Origin: Oscillospiraceae bacterium
GTDB lineage: Bacteria; Bacillota; Clostridia; Oscillospirales; CAG-272
Direction: 5' to 3'
Length of the DNA stretch: 61,704 nt
Assembly: GCA_015064355.1 (NCBI GenBank)
Contig: SVSJ01000013.1
Coordinates: 1 to 61,704, forward strand
Below are positions 36,769-47,162 of the stretch, one piece after another (position 1 is the stretch's first letter; each line of letters starts with the position of its first letter). The notes beneath the pieces are model-generated. The model saw nothing but the letters and a program-made list of their open reading frames with translations, was not told where the DNA came from and searched no databases. The position numbers and the translations under genes are program-made.

Positions 36769-36999
36769 ATGATAAAAAAGAATTTCCCAAAATTTTATTT
36801 GACCCTGTCAAAAATAATACTTACTCTCACCCTTGGAGCAAGTCTTTACATACTCGGCGTTGTTCTCGGACTGAAGTACGCCCCACATACGGTAACAGTT
36901 GATCCGGAGGTCATTCCATATGCAGTGGAGATCATCTTCTCCGCGCTGGTGATGTACTTGTCATCCGCATTCCTCGCAGTTAAATTTCATGACAGGTGA
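36769..36999 (+). CDS. Small two-helix membrane protein
   Basis: 76 residues with a basic N-terminus and two hydrophobic segments (about 12-35 and 50-70) separated by a short polar loop containing VDPEVIPYAVE. Family not recognised. AAAGGAT lies 8 nt before the ATG. It is followed 46 nt later by tilS, so it probably shares that transcript. Confidence 0.7.
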   Translation: MIKKNFPKFYLTLSKIILTLTLGASLYILGVVLGLKYAPHTVTVDPEVIPYAVEIIFSALVMYLSSAFLAVKFHDR

Positions 37000-37045
37000 A
37001 TGTATTAATCAAGCCCACATTGACAAAACTAAACGGAGATAAAAA

Positions 37046-38467
37046 ATGCAAAAGCTTTCGTTCAGGCAAACATTATCAGAGTATGGCCTTGACGAAGCAG
37101 TACTATCATCTGGTACTGTTATCGTTGGGTTTTCTGGTGGCGCTGATTCCTCTTGCCTCCTCCGTTTGCTCAATGAATGGACGAAAGAAAAAGGTGTAGC
37201 ACTTTATGCCGCACATATCAACCACATGATCCGCGGCGACGAGGCTGATCGGGATGAAAAATTCTGCCGTTTGGTATGCGAAAAGCTAAAGATCCCTCTC
37301 CACGTATTGAAAATCGACATTCCCGCACTTGCAAAAGACCGCGGCACCGGACTTGAGGAAACTGCACGAAACGTGAGATACGAGTTTTTCGACCAGATCT
37401 CTCTGGAAATCACAGGAAAGCGTGAAGGTGCGGTCATTGCAACGGCACACAATGCCGACGATAATCTGGAAACAGTGATCTTCAATATGCTTCGAGGCTC
37501 GGGAACACACGGGCTCTGCGGAATTGATCCCATAAGAGACGGCAGATTTATCCGCCCTCTCATTTGCGACAGCAGTGAGGCGATCAGGCAGTGGTGCCGC
37601 GACAACGAAGTTGAATTTGTCACCGACAGCACTAATCTGGAAATCGAATATACCCGTAACCGCATCCGCCACGTTGTAGTGCCGGCCCTCGGGCAGATCA
37701 CACCTGAGCCTACCAGCGCTGTAACACGGATGACTACCCTTCTCAGACAGGACGATGATTATCTGACAGAGGTCGCACGGACTTATGTTGTGCCGGGTAG
37801 TACAGAGATCAACCGACAAACCCTCTCCGAGCTTCATCCGGCAATCGGCTCGCGAGTGATCAGGCTTCTGTACTCTGAGGCGAAAACCGATTCGTCAACC
37901 CTCGGCGAAGTCCACGTAAAGAGTCTCCTCTCTCTTCTCGGGTCAGCAGAAGGAGAGGCGTCCTTATCTCTCCCTGGGAAGATCAACGTGAAAATAAACC
38001 GCCGTACCGTTTCATTTGTCCGAGACGATTTGCAGTCCCCATACTCAGGTGAAACAATTTTTCGGTATCCTGAAGATGGCAATATTTTTGAGAATAGCCT
38101 ATGCCGAGTAACATTTTCACACACACAACACAATAATCACAATAACAACTCAAGTAAAGATGAAAATATTTACAAATTATCTATACTCACGTCTTTGAGT
38201 TTTGATAAAATAAAGGGAGCAATGAAAATCAAATATCGCCAGGCCGGTGACACCTATTTCTTCGGCGGCATGACACGTAAAGTGAAAAAACTCCTCGGAG
38301 ACAAAAAGCTCACTTCAGAGGAAAAGAGCCTGATGCCCATTCTCTGCGACGATGAAGGGATACTTTGGATCCCAGGTTTCCCACCCCGCGACGGTCTCAA
38401 GCAAACAGGCGAGGGGCCAGCTCTGCACATCACCTGCGACTTTATTAACGATTTAAATTTGAGATAA
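37046..38467 (+). CDS. tilS: tRNA(Ile)-lysidine synthetase
   Basis: 473 residues. The N-terminal PP-loop ATPase shows VGFSGGADSSCLL, AAHINHMIRGDEADRD, and TAHNADDNLETVIFNMLRGSG with the TilS-specific His/Asn/Asp run. The middle and C-terminal TilS domains follow, including RQAGDTYFFGGMTRKVKKLLGDKK. It changes C34 of tRNA-Ile(CAU) to lysidine so that it reads AUA. GGAGAT precedes the ATG. The order tilS-hpt-ftsH is the conserved Bacillota arrangement. Confidence 0.96.
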   Translation: MQKLSFRQTLSEYGLDEAVLSSGTVIVGFSGGADSSCLLRLLNEWTKEKGVALYAAHINHMIRGDEADRDEKFCRLVCEKLKIPLHVLKIDIPALAKDRGTGLEETARNVRYEFFDQISLEITGKREGAVIATAHNADDNLETVIFNMLRGSGTHGLCGIDPIRDGRFIRPLICDSSEAIRQWCRDNEVEFVTDSTNLEIEYTRNRIRHVVVPALGQITPEPTSAVTRMTTLLRQDDDYLTEVARTYVVPGSTEINRQTLSELHPAIGSRVIRLLYSEAKTDSSTLGEVHVKSLLSLLGSAEGEASLSLPGKINVKINRRTVSFVRDDLQSPYSGETIFRYPEDGNIFENSLCRVTFSHTQHNNHNNNSSKDENIYKLSILTSLSFDKIKGAMKIKYRQAGDTYFFGGMTRKVKKLLGDKKLTSEEKSLMPILCDDEGILWIPGFPPRDGLKQTGEGPALHITCDFINDLNLR

Positions 38468-38485
38468 TACTTGGAGGACTATATA

Positions 38486-39049
38486 ATGGCTTACTCATCA
38501 GTGCTTGACAGTCATATTGACCACATTCTTGTTTCATCCGAGGAGATCGACGTCATAACCACAAAAATTGCTGACAAGATCAGCGTTGACTTTAAGGATT
38601 CAAAAAGACTGGTTCTTTTGTGCATACTCAAGGGTAGCGTTGTTTTCATGGGCGACCTTATGAAGAAGGTAACGATTCCCGTTGAGATTGACTTTATGAA
38701 AGTTTCCTCTTACAGCGACGGCACAAAATCCTCCGGTAGAATCAACATTATGCTAGACCTTCACAGAAGTGATTTGTCCGAATGTGATATCCTTATCGTT
38801 GAGGACATTATCGACAGTGGCAGAACCCTCTCTTACCTTGTTGAATACCTTCGTCTCAACGGAGCAAACAGCGTAAAGACCTGTACTCTTCTTGACAAGC
38901 CCTCTCGCCGTGAGGTTGACTTCACTCCCGACTACAGAGGAATCGAGATCCCCGACGAGTTCGTTGTTGGATACGGTCTCGACTACGCTGAACAGTACCG
39001 CGCGCTCCCCTATATCGGCGTTCTTAAGCCTGAAATTTACACAAAATAA
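38486..39049 (+). CDS. hpt: Hypoxanthine phosphoribosyltransferase
   Basis: About 187 residues. The PRPP loop is DILIVEDIIDSGRTLSYL (near residue 100). The N-terminal LCILKGSVVFMGDLMKK binds the pyrophosphate side, and FVVGYGLDYAEQYRALPYIGVL completes the purine site. It salvages hypoxanthine and guanine to IMP and GMP. The ATG at 38486 follows TTGGAGGA; a TTG five codons earlier overlaps that ribosome site. 39 nt separate it from ftsH. Confidence 0.95.
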   Translation: MAYSSVLDSHIDHILVSSEEIDVITTKIADKISVDFKDSKRLVLLCILKGSVVFMGDLMKKVTIPVEIDFMKVSSYSDGTKSSGRINIMLDLHRSDLSECDILIVEDIIDSGRTLSYLVEYLRLNGANSVKTCTLLDKPSRREVDFTPDYRGIEIPDEFVVGYGLDYAEQYRALPYIGVLKPEIYTK

Positions 39050-39087
39050 CTTTACTATATATTCTGCTATATCCTTAAGGAGGAAAA

Positions 39088-41169
39088 ATGAAGAACGGAC
39101 TTAAAACCGCACTTTTCTATATCATCCTGACCATTGTTATCCTCATATCCATTACGTCGTTGTTCAACTCGATTCCCAAAGAGACTCTTGTTTACAGTGA
39201 CGTGGTAGAGCTCTTTAACAGTGAGAAGGTTTCTGAATTCACGGTAGACCAAAAGAATCAGCTGAAAATGCACATTCGTACTACCGTAGGCGGTCAGGAG
39301 GCTGAAACCATAAAGGTTTACAAGCTCCGCAGCCTTGATATGTTTGTAGAAGACCTGGGAGACACAATCGCTCGCCAGCACGCGGAGGGAATAATCGTAT
39401 CCTACGACTATCCGCCGCCGACACAGATTCCCCTCTGGGTTTCCTTCATCCCCTACATTATCGTAATTCTTCTGCTTTTCGCAATGATACTCTTTGCGAT
39501 GCGTCAAGCAAACGGCAAGGGCAGAGGCGGTATGAATCCCGTTGGCAGATCCCGTGCAAAGCTCGTTCAGCCTGACCAGAACAAGGTTCTCTTCAAGGAC
39601 GTTGCAGGTGCAGACGAGGAAAAAGCAGAGCTTGAAGAAATCGTGGAATTCCTCCGTGACCCCGAATATTTCACAAAGCTTGGTGCAAAGATTCCTCACG
39701 GTGTTCTTCTCGTTGGCCCTCCCGGAACAGGTAAAACACTTATCGCAAAAGCAGTTGCCGGTGAAGCAGGTGTTCCCTTCTTCTCAATTTCCGGTTCTGA
39801 CTTTGTTGAGCTTTATGTTGGTGTGGGTGCATCACGTGTACGCGACCTCTTTGAAACTGCCCGCAAAAACCCCGCTGCCATCATCTTTATCGACGAAATC
39901 GACGCAGTTGGCCGTCAGCGTGGTGCCGGTCTTGGCGGTGGTCACGATGAACGCGAGCAGACACTTAACCAGATCCTCGTTGAAATGGACGGCTTCGGCA
40001 CAGGTGAGGGCGTTATCGTTCTCGCGGCTACAAACCGTCCCGATATACTTGACCACGCACTCCTTCGTCCCGGCAGATTCGACCGTCAGATCACCATGAA
40101 TCCCCCGGACGTAAAGGGACGCGAAGATATCCTCAAGGTACACGCCCGCAACAAGCCCTTTGAAGAGGACGTTGACCTTTCCGTTATTGCCAAAACAACC
40201 GTTGGCTTCACCGGTGCCGAGCTTGCGAACCTTCTTAACGAAGCAGCACTTCTTGCGGCTCGTAAGGGCAAGCACCTTATCGGCATGGCAGACCTTGAAG
40301 AGGCTATGATCAAGCTTATCGTAGGTCCCGCAAAGACTTCCAGAGTAATCAAAGAAGAAGACAAGCGCATAACAGCATACCACGAAGCAGGTCACGCTAT
40401 TACAGGTTGGGCACGTCAGCCTGACCAGAGCGTACACCAGATCTCCATCATCCCCAGCGGACAGGCGGCAGGATACACTCTGCACTTCCCCAAGGATGAT
40501 ATGAACCATATGTCCCGCACAATGATGCAGTCCGAGATTCTCGTTTGTCTCGGCGGTCGCGCAGCAGAAGAGCTTGTAATCGGCGACATCTGCACAGGCG
40601 CATCCAGCGACATTCAGAGAGCTTCCTCCATCGCTCGTTCAATGGTTACAAGATACGGTATGTCCAAGAAGCTCGGACCCATCCTCTACGGCGGAAATTC
40701 CACCAGCGACGAGGTGTTCCTGGGACGTGACTTCAGCCAGACCAAGAACTATTCCGAAGAAACTGCGTCTATCATTGACAGCGAGGTTAAAGAAATCATT
40801 ACTGAAGCTTACAACGATGCACTCGGAATCCTCCGTGACAATATTGACCGACTCCACTTTATCGCTTCTTACCTTATGAAGAATGAGATCATGGAAGAAG
40901 AGCAGTTCAAGAGAGTTATGGAAGATCCCGCGGTTACCATCGAAGAGCTTGAAGCAATGGTTGAAGAAAAGCGCAACAGAAGCCGTCGTGAAAACGAAGC
41001 CCGCGCACGCCACATCGAAGAGATGGAAAAGAAGCGCGACGCTGAACGTGAACGCGAAAAGGAGAGAGAAGAGCGCGAAAGAGCCGCTCGCGAAAAGAAA
41101 TACGGTCCTTCCGGTATTTCAAACACTCCTTGGAAAGATAAAGACGACAACGACGAATTGCCTAAATAA
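39088..41169 (+). CDS. ftsH: ATP-dependent zinc metalloprotease FtsH
   Basis: 693 residues. Two membrane helices (about 8-28 and 115-137) frame a small outside domain. The AAA domain has [19 protein letters not shown] and the second region of homology with RPGRFDRQI. The zinc protease carries AYHEAGHA and a downstream Asp ligand. The C-terminal 70 residues are a highly charged Arg/Glu helix. It degrades misfolded membrane proteins and regulators. AAGGAGG precedes the ATG. Confidence 0.97.
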   Translation: MKNGLKTALFYIILTIVILISITSLFNSIPKETLVYSDVVELFNSEKVSEFTVDQKNQLKMHIRTTVGGQEAETIKVYKLRSLDMFVEDLGDTIARQHAEGIIVSYDYPPPTQIPLWVSFIPYIIVILLLFAMILFAMRQANGKGRGGMNPVGRSRAKLVQPDQNKVLFKDVAGADEEKAELEEIVEFLRDPEYFTKLGAKIPHGVLLVGPPGTGKTLIAKAVAGEAGVPFFSISGSDFVELYVGVGASRVRDLFETARKNPAAIIFIDEIDAVGRQRGAGLGGGHDEREQTLNQILVEMDGFGTGEGVIVLAATNRPDILDHALLRPGRFDRQITMNPPDVKGREDILKVHARNKPFEEDVDLSVIAKTTVGFTGAELANLLNEAALLAARKGKHLIGMADLEEAMIKLIVGPAKTSRVIKEEDKRITAYHEAGHAITGWARQPDQSVHQISIIPSGQAAGYTLHFPKDDMNHMSRTMMQSEILVCLGGRAAEELVIGDICTGASSDIQRASSIARSMVTRYGMSKKLGPILYGGNSTSDEVFLGRDFSQTKNYSEETASIIDSEVKEIITEAYNDALGILRDNIDRLHFIASYLMKNEIMEEEQFKRVMEDPAVTIEELEAMVEEKRNRSRRENEARARHIEEMEKKRDAEREREKEREERERAAREKKYGPSGISNTPWKDKDDNDELPK

Positions 41170-41174
41170 AACAA

Positions 41175-41214
41175 AAAAAGGATTTGCCCAAGAGAGCAAG
41201 TCCTTTTTTATTTT
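41175..41214 (+). terminator. Terminator between ftsH and the DUF975 gene
   Basis: AAAGGA.TTTGC pairs with GCAA.GTCCTTT, followed by seven Ts. A-run and T-run suggest it also serves the convergent gene. Confidence 0.8.
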
Positions 41215-41223
41215 GTCTGATTG

Positions 41224-41988
41224 TTATACATCAGCCTGTGTAGGTTCGATTTCAGGGAGAACCTCAACCTCAGGGCGGGTGTCGGAAATCTCACGGTAGA
41301 AGTCAGCTAACGCCGCCTGCTGATAGGGAACAAGCCACAAGAAACCGATTCCGAGACTAAACACGCAAAGGATCTCCCAGCCGATAAAGCTGAGGCTAAG
41401 GCAGAACAGTCTCCATTTGTTGCCGCGCATCATTTCCTTTGACATGGCAATAGCCTCGCTTGCAGAAAGGTTCGGATTGTCCGCCAGTATGTACGGTGTC
41501 ATAGCGTAACTGTAGCCTGCCACGATTCCCGGAATAATGAAGAGAAGAGTCCAAAGGAACACGTAAATTACCATAAGCAGATTGCTAACAACAGCTACCT
41601 TCCAGTGTTTGAAATAAGAGAACAGGTTGTTGAATGAGGGGGCGCCATCGTCGATAAGCTCAAGATTGAACTTTGCGTATCCCAGGCTAACAATACTGCT
41701 GATAACAAACATTGCTACTGATACCACCAGAGAAACAAGAAGCACCGCTGAAAATACGCCAATGATTATGGGCAACGCTTCGGAGGCTTTTTCCGACATC
41801 TGAGAAAACAGCCCTTCAAGGGATCCTGTGGTCTCTACGTCGCTACTGTCTAAGTTAATGTTGATAGAAGCATTATAAGAACCGCCGGCCCCAAGCAAGG
41901 ATGCCACCAATCCTACGCCAACCGCAAGTCCCCACTTGCCGCGGAGCGCTTCTCTTGCGCTTTCTCTGAAGTTACTTGCATATTTCAT
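41224..41988 (-). CDS. DUF975-family membrane protein
   Basis: 254 residues. The N-terminus MKYASNFRESAREALRGKWGLAVGV is typical of DUF975 proteins. About five membrane helices follow, with the conserved FIIPGIVAGYSYAMTPYILADNP and the EAIAMSKEMMRGNKWRLFCL segment. The function of the family is unknown. It is encoded alone, with AGGAGTGA before the ATG. Confidence 0.85.
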   Translation of the reverse strand: MKYASNFRESAREALRGKWGLAVGVGLVASLLGAGGSYNASININLDSSDVETTGSLEGLFSQMSEKASEALPIIIGVFSAVLLVSLVVSVAMFVISSIVSLGYAKFNLELIDDGAPSFNNLFSYFKHWKVAVVSNLLMVIYVFLWTLLFIIPGIVAGYSYAMTPYILADNPNLSASEAIAMSKEMMRGNKWRLFCLSLSFIGWEILCVFSLGIGFLWLVPYQQAALADFYREISDTRPEVEVLPEIEPTQADV

Positions 41989-42080
41989 AATGTCACTCCT
42001 TTATTGAAATTATGGAAATATCCCCTTAATTTATATTACGATTCGCGGGTCGTTTTTCTTACAGATTATTCGGGATTTTT

Positions 42081-43013
42081 TTACTTTCTTACAACTGCCG
42101 CAGCGTACCAGCCGTTTTCGTATCTTTCGTCCTCCACCTTGTAGCCGGCTTTGTCAAGTGCGGTCAATACTTCGTCTGCGCGCTCTTCGATGATACCGGA
42201 GACGATGAACACGCCGTCCTTCGCAAGGTATTCTCCAACGTCGGGAGCAAGGCGGATGATAATGTCTGCAACGATATTTGCAACGATCACGTTATAACCG
42301 CCGTCAACTGTCTCAACCTGACGGAGCAGGTCGGAAACCGCGCACTTTACATTAGGTGTATCGTTCAGCTCGGTGTTCTCTTTTGCCACTCTCACAGCAA
42401 CAGGGTCGATGTCGCAAGCGAAGCAGTTGCCTGCCCCAACCTTTGCAGCAGCAATAGCAAGAATACCGGAACCGCATCCCACGTCAAGTACAGAGCAGCC
42501 TGGTGTGGTGTACTTTTCAACAAATCCCGCGCAAAGGCGTGTAGTCTCGTGAGTACCTGTGCCGAACGCCATACCGGGATCCATAAGCACAACGATCTCA
42601 CCCTCATCAGGTGTGTATTCCTCCCAGATGGGAACGATAACCAGCTTTTTACCGGTCTTGATCGGCTTGTAATACTGCTTCCAGGAATCTGCCCAGTCTT
42701 CCTCGCAAACGCCCTCGTGTGTCAGCTCGAAGTCAATTCCAAGGTCGGAAAGTCTCTGTTTGATAAACAGTTCACTTTCCGCAGGGGATTTGATAGTGGG
42801 AATAAACACGGACACTGCCGCCTTGGTTCTGTCTGCTTCAAGGATAGATTTGTCAATAAGGTCCCCGTACACGCCGTCAAGGATCTGATCCACGTCGGAG
42901 AAGTCCTCGATCATCAGTCCGTTATCAACCATTGACATAACGCTCGACACCGTGTCAATATCACGGGAAGCGCACTTTACTTTTATCTGTATCCAGCTCT
43001 TGTTTTCGTCCAT
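42081..43013 (-). CDS. prmA: Ribosomal protein L11 methyltransferase
   Basis: 310 residues. An N-terminal L11-recognition domain (1-100) is followed by a linker and a class I methyltransferase domain with MDPGMAFGTGTHETTRLC, LDVGCGSGILAIAAAKVGA, ACDIDPVAVRVAKEN and the NIVADIII motif. It trimethylates L11. It follows dnaJ by 19 nt as the last gene of the heat-shock operon, a usual position in Clostridia. Confidence 0.95.
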   Translation of the reverse strand: MDENKSWIQIKVKCASRDIDTVSSVMSMVDNGLMIEDFSDVDQILDGVYGDLIDKSILEADRTKAAVSVFIPTIKSPAESELFIKQRLSDLGIDFELTHEGVCEEDWADSWKQYYKPIKTGKKLVIVPIWEEYTPDEGEIVVLMDPGMAFGTGTHETTRLCAGFVEKYTTPGCSVLDVGCGSGILAIAAAKVGAGNCFACDIDPVAVRVAKENTELNDTPNVKCAVSDLLRQVETVDGGYNVIVANIVADIIIRLAPDVGEYLAKDGVFIVSGIIEERADEVLTALDKAGYKVEDERYENGWYAAAVVRK

Positions 43014-43032
43014 TTTATTTATCTTTCTTTAA

Positions 43033-44166
43033 TCAGTCTTTTTTCTTGAATCTTTTGAAGAAGTTTGCTCTCTTGGAGTAATTGGATTCACCGCAAGCTG
43101 CCGCAAACTGCTCGAGAAGCTTCTTCTGCTCACCTGTCAGATTCTTAGGCACTTCAACCACAACGGTGATGTAGAGGTTTCCTCTCATCTTGGAGTTAAT
43201 GCGGGTAACACCCTTGTTCTTGAGAGTGAATACGGTTCCGGTCTGTGTTCCCTCGGGAATGGTGAACTTCTGCTGTCCTTCCAGAGTGGGAATGTCGATC
43301 TCCGCGCCCAATGTTGCCTCTGCATAAGTAATGGGAATCTCGCAGTAGATATCATATCCGTCACGCTCGAACACGGGGTGAGGTCTTGTGTTGATAATAA
43401 TATTCAGATCCCCTGCAGAACCACCGTTCATACCGTCGCTGCCCTGGTATTTCAGACCGATCTGCTGACCGTCGTCGATACCGGCGGGGATGTTCACTTC
43501 CAATTTCTTTGAAACACGGTTAAATCCGGTACCGCGGCATGAATCGCACTTCTTCTCTATTATCTTACCGGTACCGCGGCAGGCGTCACAAGTCTTTGAG
43601 GACTGCATGATTCCGAAGGGTGTTCTCTGCTGAACTCTCACCTGACCGCTACCGCCGCAAGTAGGACAGGTCTTGGGAGATGTTCCCTTTTCAGCACCTG
43701 TACCGCCGCACTCGCCGCACTTCTGCACCTTTTGGTATGTTATTTCCTTTTTACAGCCGAACACAGCCTCTTCAAAGGTAAGTGTCAGTCGCACTGTTAT
43801 GTTGTCACCGCGGATAGGGCCGTTTCTGCGCGTACCACCGCCGCTTCCTCCAAAGAAGCTGGAGAAAATGTCACTTATGTCGAATCCGAAGTCGCCGAAT
43901 CCGCCAAATCCGCCGCCACCCATACCGGAAGACGGGTCAAATGCCGCGTGGCCATACTGGTCATACTTTGCCTTCTTATCGGGGTCGGACAGCACGTCGT
44001 ATGCTTCGTTAACTTCCTTGAATTTCGCCTCGGCTTCTTTGTCTCCGGGGTTCATATCGGGGTGGTACTTCTTGGCAAGTCCGCGATATGCCTTTTTTAT
44101 GGCGCCGTCGTCAGCGGATTTGTCGATGCCAAGCACCTCATAATAGTCTCTTTTTGTCTCTGCCAT
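43033..44166 (-). CDS. dnaJ: Chaperone protein DnaJ
   Basis: 377 residues. The J domain (1-70) has the HPD motif in [11 protein letters not shown] Gly/Phe-rich linker follows, then four CxxCxGxG zinc repeats (near residues 148-210) and two C-terminal substrate domains. The end is basic (FFKRFKKKD). It delivers clients to DnaK and stimulates its ATPase. It lies 316 nt after dnaK, a gap filled by the multi-hairpin element at 44309-44452. Confidence 0.97.
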   Translation of the reverse strand: MAETKRDYYEVLGIDKSADDGAIKKAYRGLAKKYHPDMNPGDKEAEAKFKEVNEAYDVLSDPDKKAKYDQYGHAAFDPSSGMGGGGFGGFGDFGFDISDIFSSFFGGSGGGTRRNGPIRGDNITVRLTLTFEEAVFGCKKEITYQKVQKCGECGGTGAEKGTSPKTCPTCGGSGQVRVQQRTPFGIMQSSKTCDACRGTGKIIEKKCDSCRGTGFNRVSKKLEVNIPAGIDDGQQIGLKYQGSDGMNGGSAGDLNIIINTRPHPVFERDGYDIYCEIPITYAEATLGAEIDIPTLEGQQKFTIPEGTQTGTVFTLKNKGVTRINSKMRGNLYITVVVEVPKNLTGEQKKLLEQFAAACGESNYSKRANFFKRFKKKD

Positions 44167-44308
44167 TATACTTTTTGCCCTCCGGCAATAGATTTCGTTA
44201 AATCACACAACGAAAAACGCCGCTTTTTGTGTGAAGCAACCGTTTTTCGCTGTGGTTTTTATTTAGTATTATCTGCACAGATTTAGTTTCTAAAGATCTG
44301 TTCGTCAT

Positions 44309-44452
44309 TACTTTTTCTCTTTTAGCGAAGAGAAAAAGTAAAACAAAAAGAGAAACTTTTTTCTAACGCCTGGGTGTTTCGACGTTTGCGAACGTCGACA
44401 GGGGCGTTGCCCCTTGACCCTACCAACTTTTTGAAAAAGTTGGATCAAAACT
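44309..44452 (+). repeat. Four-hairpin intergenic element, copy A (dnaK-dnaJ gap)
   Basis: Four stems in order: 13-bp TACTTTTTCTCTT/AAGAGAAAAAGTA with loop TTAGCG (44309-44340); 8-bp TCGACGTT-TGCG-AACGTCGA (44379-44398); AGGGGC-GTT-GCCCCT (44400-44414); CCAACTTTTTGAAAAAGTTGG (44423-44443). It ends with ATCAAAACT. The single-stranded AAAGAGAAAC...AACGCCTGGG linker is shared with copy B, which lies in opposite orientation on the other side of dnaK. The 300-bp gap holds no gene. Confidence 0.75.
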
Positions 44453-44482
44453 CACCTAAACTATGTGCAGCGTAATTTTCAA

Positions 44483-46327
44483 TTACTGTTCGGACTTATC
44501 TTCGAAGTCAGCGCTGTAGTATGTGTTGCCGCCGGCACCGTTTCCGCCCATGTCAGCACCACCCATATCGGGGCCCTGACCTGCCTGCTGCTGTGCTGCG
44601 TACATCTTTTCAGCGATGGGATAGAATGCCTTTTCAAGAGCTTCTGTGTCAGCCTTGATAGCATCAGCATCGTCGCCCTTTACAGTTTCCTTAAGCTTGT
44701 CGATAGCAGCCTGAACGGAAGCCTTATCCTCTTCTGTAGCCTTATCGCCGATTTCGGAGAGGCTCTTTTCGCTCTGGTAGATCATCTGCTCAGCTCTGTT
44801 CTTGATCTCAACAGCTTCCTTCTTCTTCTTGTCTTCTTCAGCGAACTTTTCAGCTTCGCGAACAGCCTTGTCTATGTCTTCCTGAGACATATTGGTGGAA
44901 GAAGTAATTGTGATATGCTGTTCCTTACCTGTGCCCTTATCCATAGCAGATACGTTAACGATACCGTTAGCGTCGATATCGAATGTTACTTCGATCTGCG
45001 GAACTCCGCGAGGTGCGGGTGTGATACCGTCGAGAATGAATCTGCCGAGGGTTGTGTTGCCTGCAGCCATGTCACGTTCACCCTGGAGTACGTGAATTTC
45101 AACGGATGTCTGGCCGTCAGCGGCTGTGGAGTAAACCTGGCTCTTCTTTACGGGGATAGTTGTGTTACGGTCGATGATTCTGTTGAATACACCGCCGAGA
45201 GTTTCGATACCGAGGGACAGAGGAGTTACATCCAGAAGGAGGAGGTCCTTAACGTCGCCGCCGAGAACGCCTGCCTGAATAGCTGCGCCGATAGCAACGC
45301 ATTCGTCAGGGTTGATTCCCTTGAAGGGTTCCTTGCCAATGAAGCTCTTAACAGCATCCTGAACTGCGGGGATTCTTGTAGAACCGCCTACGAGGAGCAC
45401 CTTGTCGATCTGACCGATGGAGAGACCTGCGTCAGCGAGAGCCTTCTTTGTGGGGATCATGCTGCGTTCAACAAGGTCAGCAGTAAGCTCGTTGAACTTT
45501 GCTCTTGTGAGAGTACCGTCAAAGTGCTTAGGACCTGTTGCATCTGCTGTAATGAAGGGGAGGTTGATGTTAGAAGATGTAACGCCGGAGAGCTCGATCT
45601 TTGCCTTTTCAGCAGCTTCCTTGAGTCTCTGGAGAGCCATCTTATCCTTGCGGAGGTCGATGCCGCCGTTTTCCTTCATAAATTCTGTTGCAATCCAGTC
45701 GATAACTCTCTGGTCAAAGTCGTCGCCGCCCAGCTTTGTGTCGCCGTTTGTTGCAAGAACTTCGAATACGCCGTCGGAGATTTCGAGAATGGATACGTCG
45801 AATGTACCACCACCAAGGTCGAATACCATGATCTTCTGCTCTGTGCCGTCCTTGTCAACGCCGTAAGCAAGAGCTGCTGCCGTAGGCTCGTTGATAATAC
45901 GGAGAACTTCGAGGCCTGCGATCTTACCTGCGTCCTTTGTAGCCTGGCGCTGTGCGTCAGAGAAGTATGCGGGAACTGTGATAACAGCCTGTGTTACAGG
46001 AGAGCCGAGGTATGCTTCTGCATCAGCCTTAAGCTTCTGAAGAACCATAGCGGAGATTTCCTGAGGGGTGTAATTCTTGTCGTCGATTGCAACCTTGTGG
46101 TCGGAACCCATGTAACGCTTGATAGACGCTACTGTTCTGTCGGGGTTAGTGATAGCCTGGCGCTTTGCAACCTGGCCGGTGAGTCTTTCGCCTGTCTTTG
46201 AGAAAGCTACAACAGAAGGTGTTGTTCTTGCTCCTTCGGGATTGGGAATAACAACGGGCTCGCCGCCTTCGAATACTGCTACACAAGAGTTAGTTGTACC
46301 TAAATCTATACCAATGATTTTTGCCAT
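44483..46327 (-). CDS. dnaK: Chaperone protein DnaK (Hsp70)
   Basis: 614 residues. The ATPase begins [21 protein letters not shown] and includes [14 protein letters not shown] and [13 protein letters not shown]. The substrate domain has [19 protein letters not shown] and the helical lid, then a Gly-rich tail with [20 protein letters not shown] ribosome site precedes the ATG. Codon use is strongly biased, as expected for high expression; this also creates long spurious antisense frames. It sits between grpE and dnaJ, with inverted copies of one intergenic element on either side. Confidence 0.98.
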   Translation of the reverse strand: MAKIIGIDLGTTNSCVAVFEGGEPVVIPNPEGARTTPSVVAFSKTGERLTGQVAKRQAITNPDRTVASIKRYMGSDHKVAIDDKNYTPQEISAMVLQKLKADAEAYLGSPVTQAVITVPAYFSDAQRQATKDAGKIAGLEVLRIINEPTAAALAYGVDKDGTEQKIMVFDLGGGTFDVSILEISDGVFEVLATNGDTKLGGDDFDQRVIDWIATEFMKENGGIDLRKDKMALQRLKEAAEKAKIELSGVTSSNINLPFITADATGPKHFDGTLTRAKFNELTADLVERSMIPTKKALADAGLSIGQIDKVLLVGGSTRIPAVQDAVKSFIGKEPFKGINPDECVAIGAAIQAGVLGGDVKDLLLLDVTPLSLGIETLGGVFNRIIDRNTTIPVKKSQVYSTAADGQTSVEIHVLQGERDMAAGNTTLGRFILDGITPAPRGVPQIEVTFDIDANGIVNVSAMDKGTGKEQHITITSSTNMSQEDIDKAVREAEKFAEEDKKKKEAVEIKNRAEQMIYQSEKSLSEIGDKATEEDKASVQAAIDKLKETVKGDDADAIKADTEALEKAFYPIAEKMYAAQQQAGQGPDMGGADMGGNGAGGNTYYSADFEDKSEQ

Positions 46328-46398
46328 TTGAAAATACCTCCAAAATTATATTTATCCGTGTTTTCACGGTAGATTTACTTATTTATTGCTGTATAAAA

Positions 46399-46536
46399 GT
46401 TTTGATCAAACTTTTTTAAAAGTTTGCGCGGTGGAGGGTGCGTAGCCCTCCTCGAACTCCGCAGAGTTCGAAATGCCCAGGCGTTTGAAAAAGTTTCTCT
46501 TTTGCTTCTTTTCTCTTCGCTAAAAGAGAAAAGAAG
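46399..46536 (-). repeat. Four-hairpin intergenic element, copy B (grpE-dnaK gap)
   Basis: Read on the minus strand: 13-bp CTTCTTTTCTCTT/AAGAGAAAAGAAG with the same TTAGCG loop (46505-46536); 8-bp TCGAACTC-TGCG-GAGTTCGA (46452-46471); GGAGGG/CCCTCC (46433-46451); CAAACTTTT/AAAAGTTTG (46407-46426), then ATCAAAACT. Stem lengths and loops match copy A while several stem bases differ on both arms together. Confidence 0.75.
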
Positions 46537-46557
46537 ATTGAACGTTCAGTGCTCCAA

Positions 46558-47136
46558 TCAATTCGCAACCTTTACCATTGCGTAACGGAGCACCCGCTCG
46601 CCGTACATGTATCCCTGCTGGAGCACCTCAACGATCTCTCCCTCGCCGAGATTTTCATCATCTATGTGAAGGATCGCATTGTGGAGGTTGGGGTCAAATG
46701 TTTCTCCGGGCTCGCCGAATGCCTTGATGTTCATTCTTTCAAGGGTTTCGGGAAGCTTACCGAGGATCAGATTCAGCCCCTCTGCCACCTTTTCAGCATC
46801 TCCCGCGGAATATTTCGCCGCGTACTGCAGGTTGTCTATAATAGGAAGGAGTCCGCCAAGTGTATCGGCAACTGCCTCGCCGTAGACGTTCTTTCGCTCA
46901 GTCTGTGTGCGCTTTCTGAAGTTGTCGTATTCAGCCGCAATACGGAGGTACTTATCGTTTATCTCCTCTGCTTTTGCCCGTTCAGCCTCCAGAGCTTTCT
47001 TCGCTTCTTCAAGCTCCGATTTCAATTTCTTGATTTCGGATTTCTTTTCTTTTTTCTCCTTGGAGTCCGATGTAGCCTCGTTATCGGCTACTGTTTCCTC
47101 CAAGTCGATCTTGTCCATGTTCTTTTCTTCTGCCAT
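46558..47136 (-). CDS. grpE: Nucleotide exchange factor GrpE
   Basis: 192 residues. A charged N-terminus and a long coiled coil (about 30-90, KSEIKKLKSELEEAKKALEA) precede the conserved YDNFRKRTQTERKNV helix and the C-terminal beta domain ending in LQQGYMYGERVLRYAMVKVAN. It releases ADP from DnaK and acts as a thermosensor. It lies 26 nt after hrcA. Confidence 0.96.
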   Translation of the reverse strand: MAEEKNMDKIDLEETVADNEATSDSKEKKEKKSEIKKLKSELEEAKKALEAERAKAEEINDKYLRIAAEYDNFRKRTQTERKNVYGEAVADTLGGLLPIIDNLQYAAKYSAGDAEKVAEGLNLILGKLPETLERMNIKAFGEPGETFDPNLHNAILHIDDENLGEGEIVEVLQQGYMYGERVLRYAMVKVAN

Positions 47137-47162
47137 TATTATCTCCGAAAAAATATTGTTCC

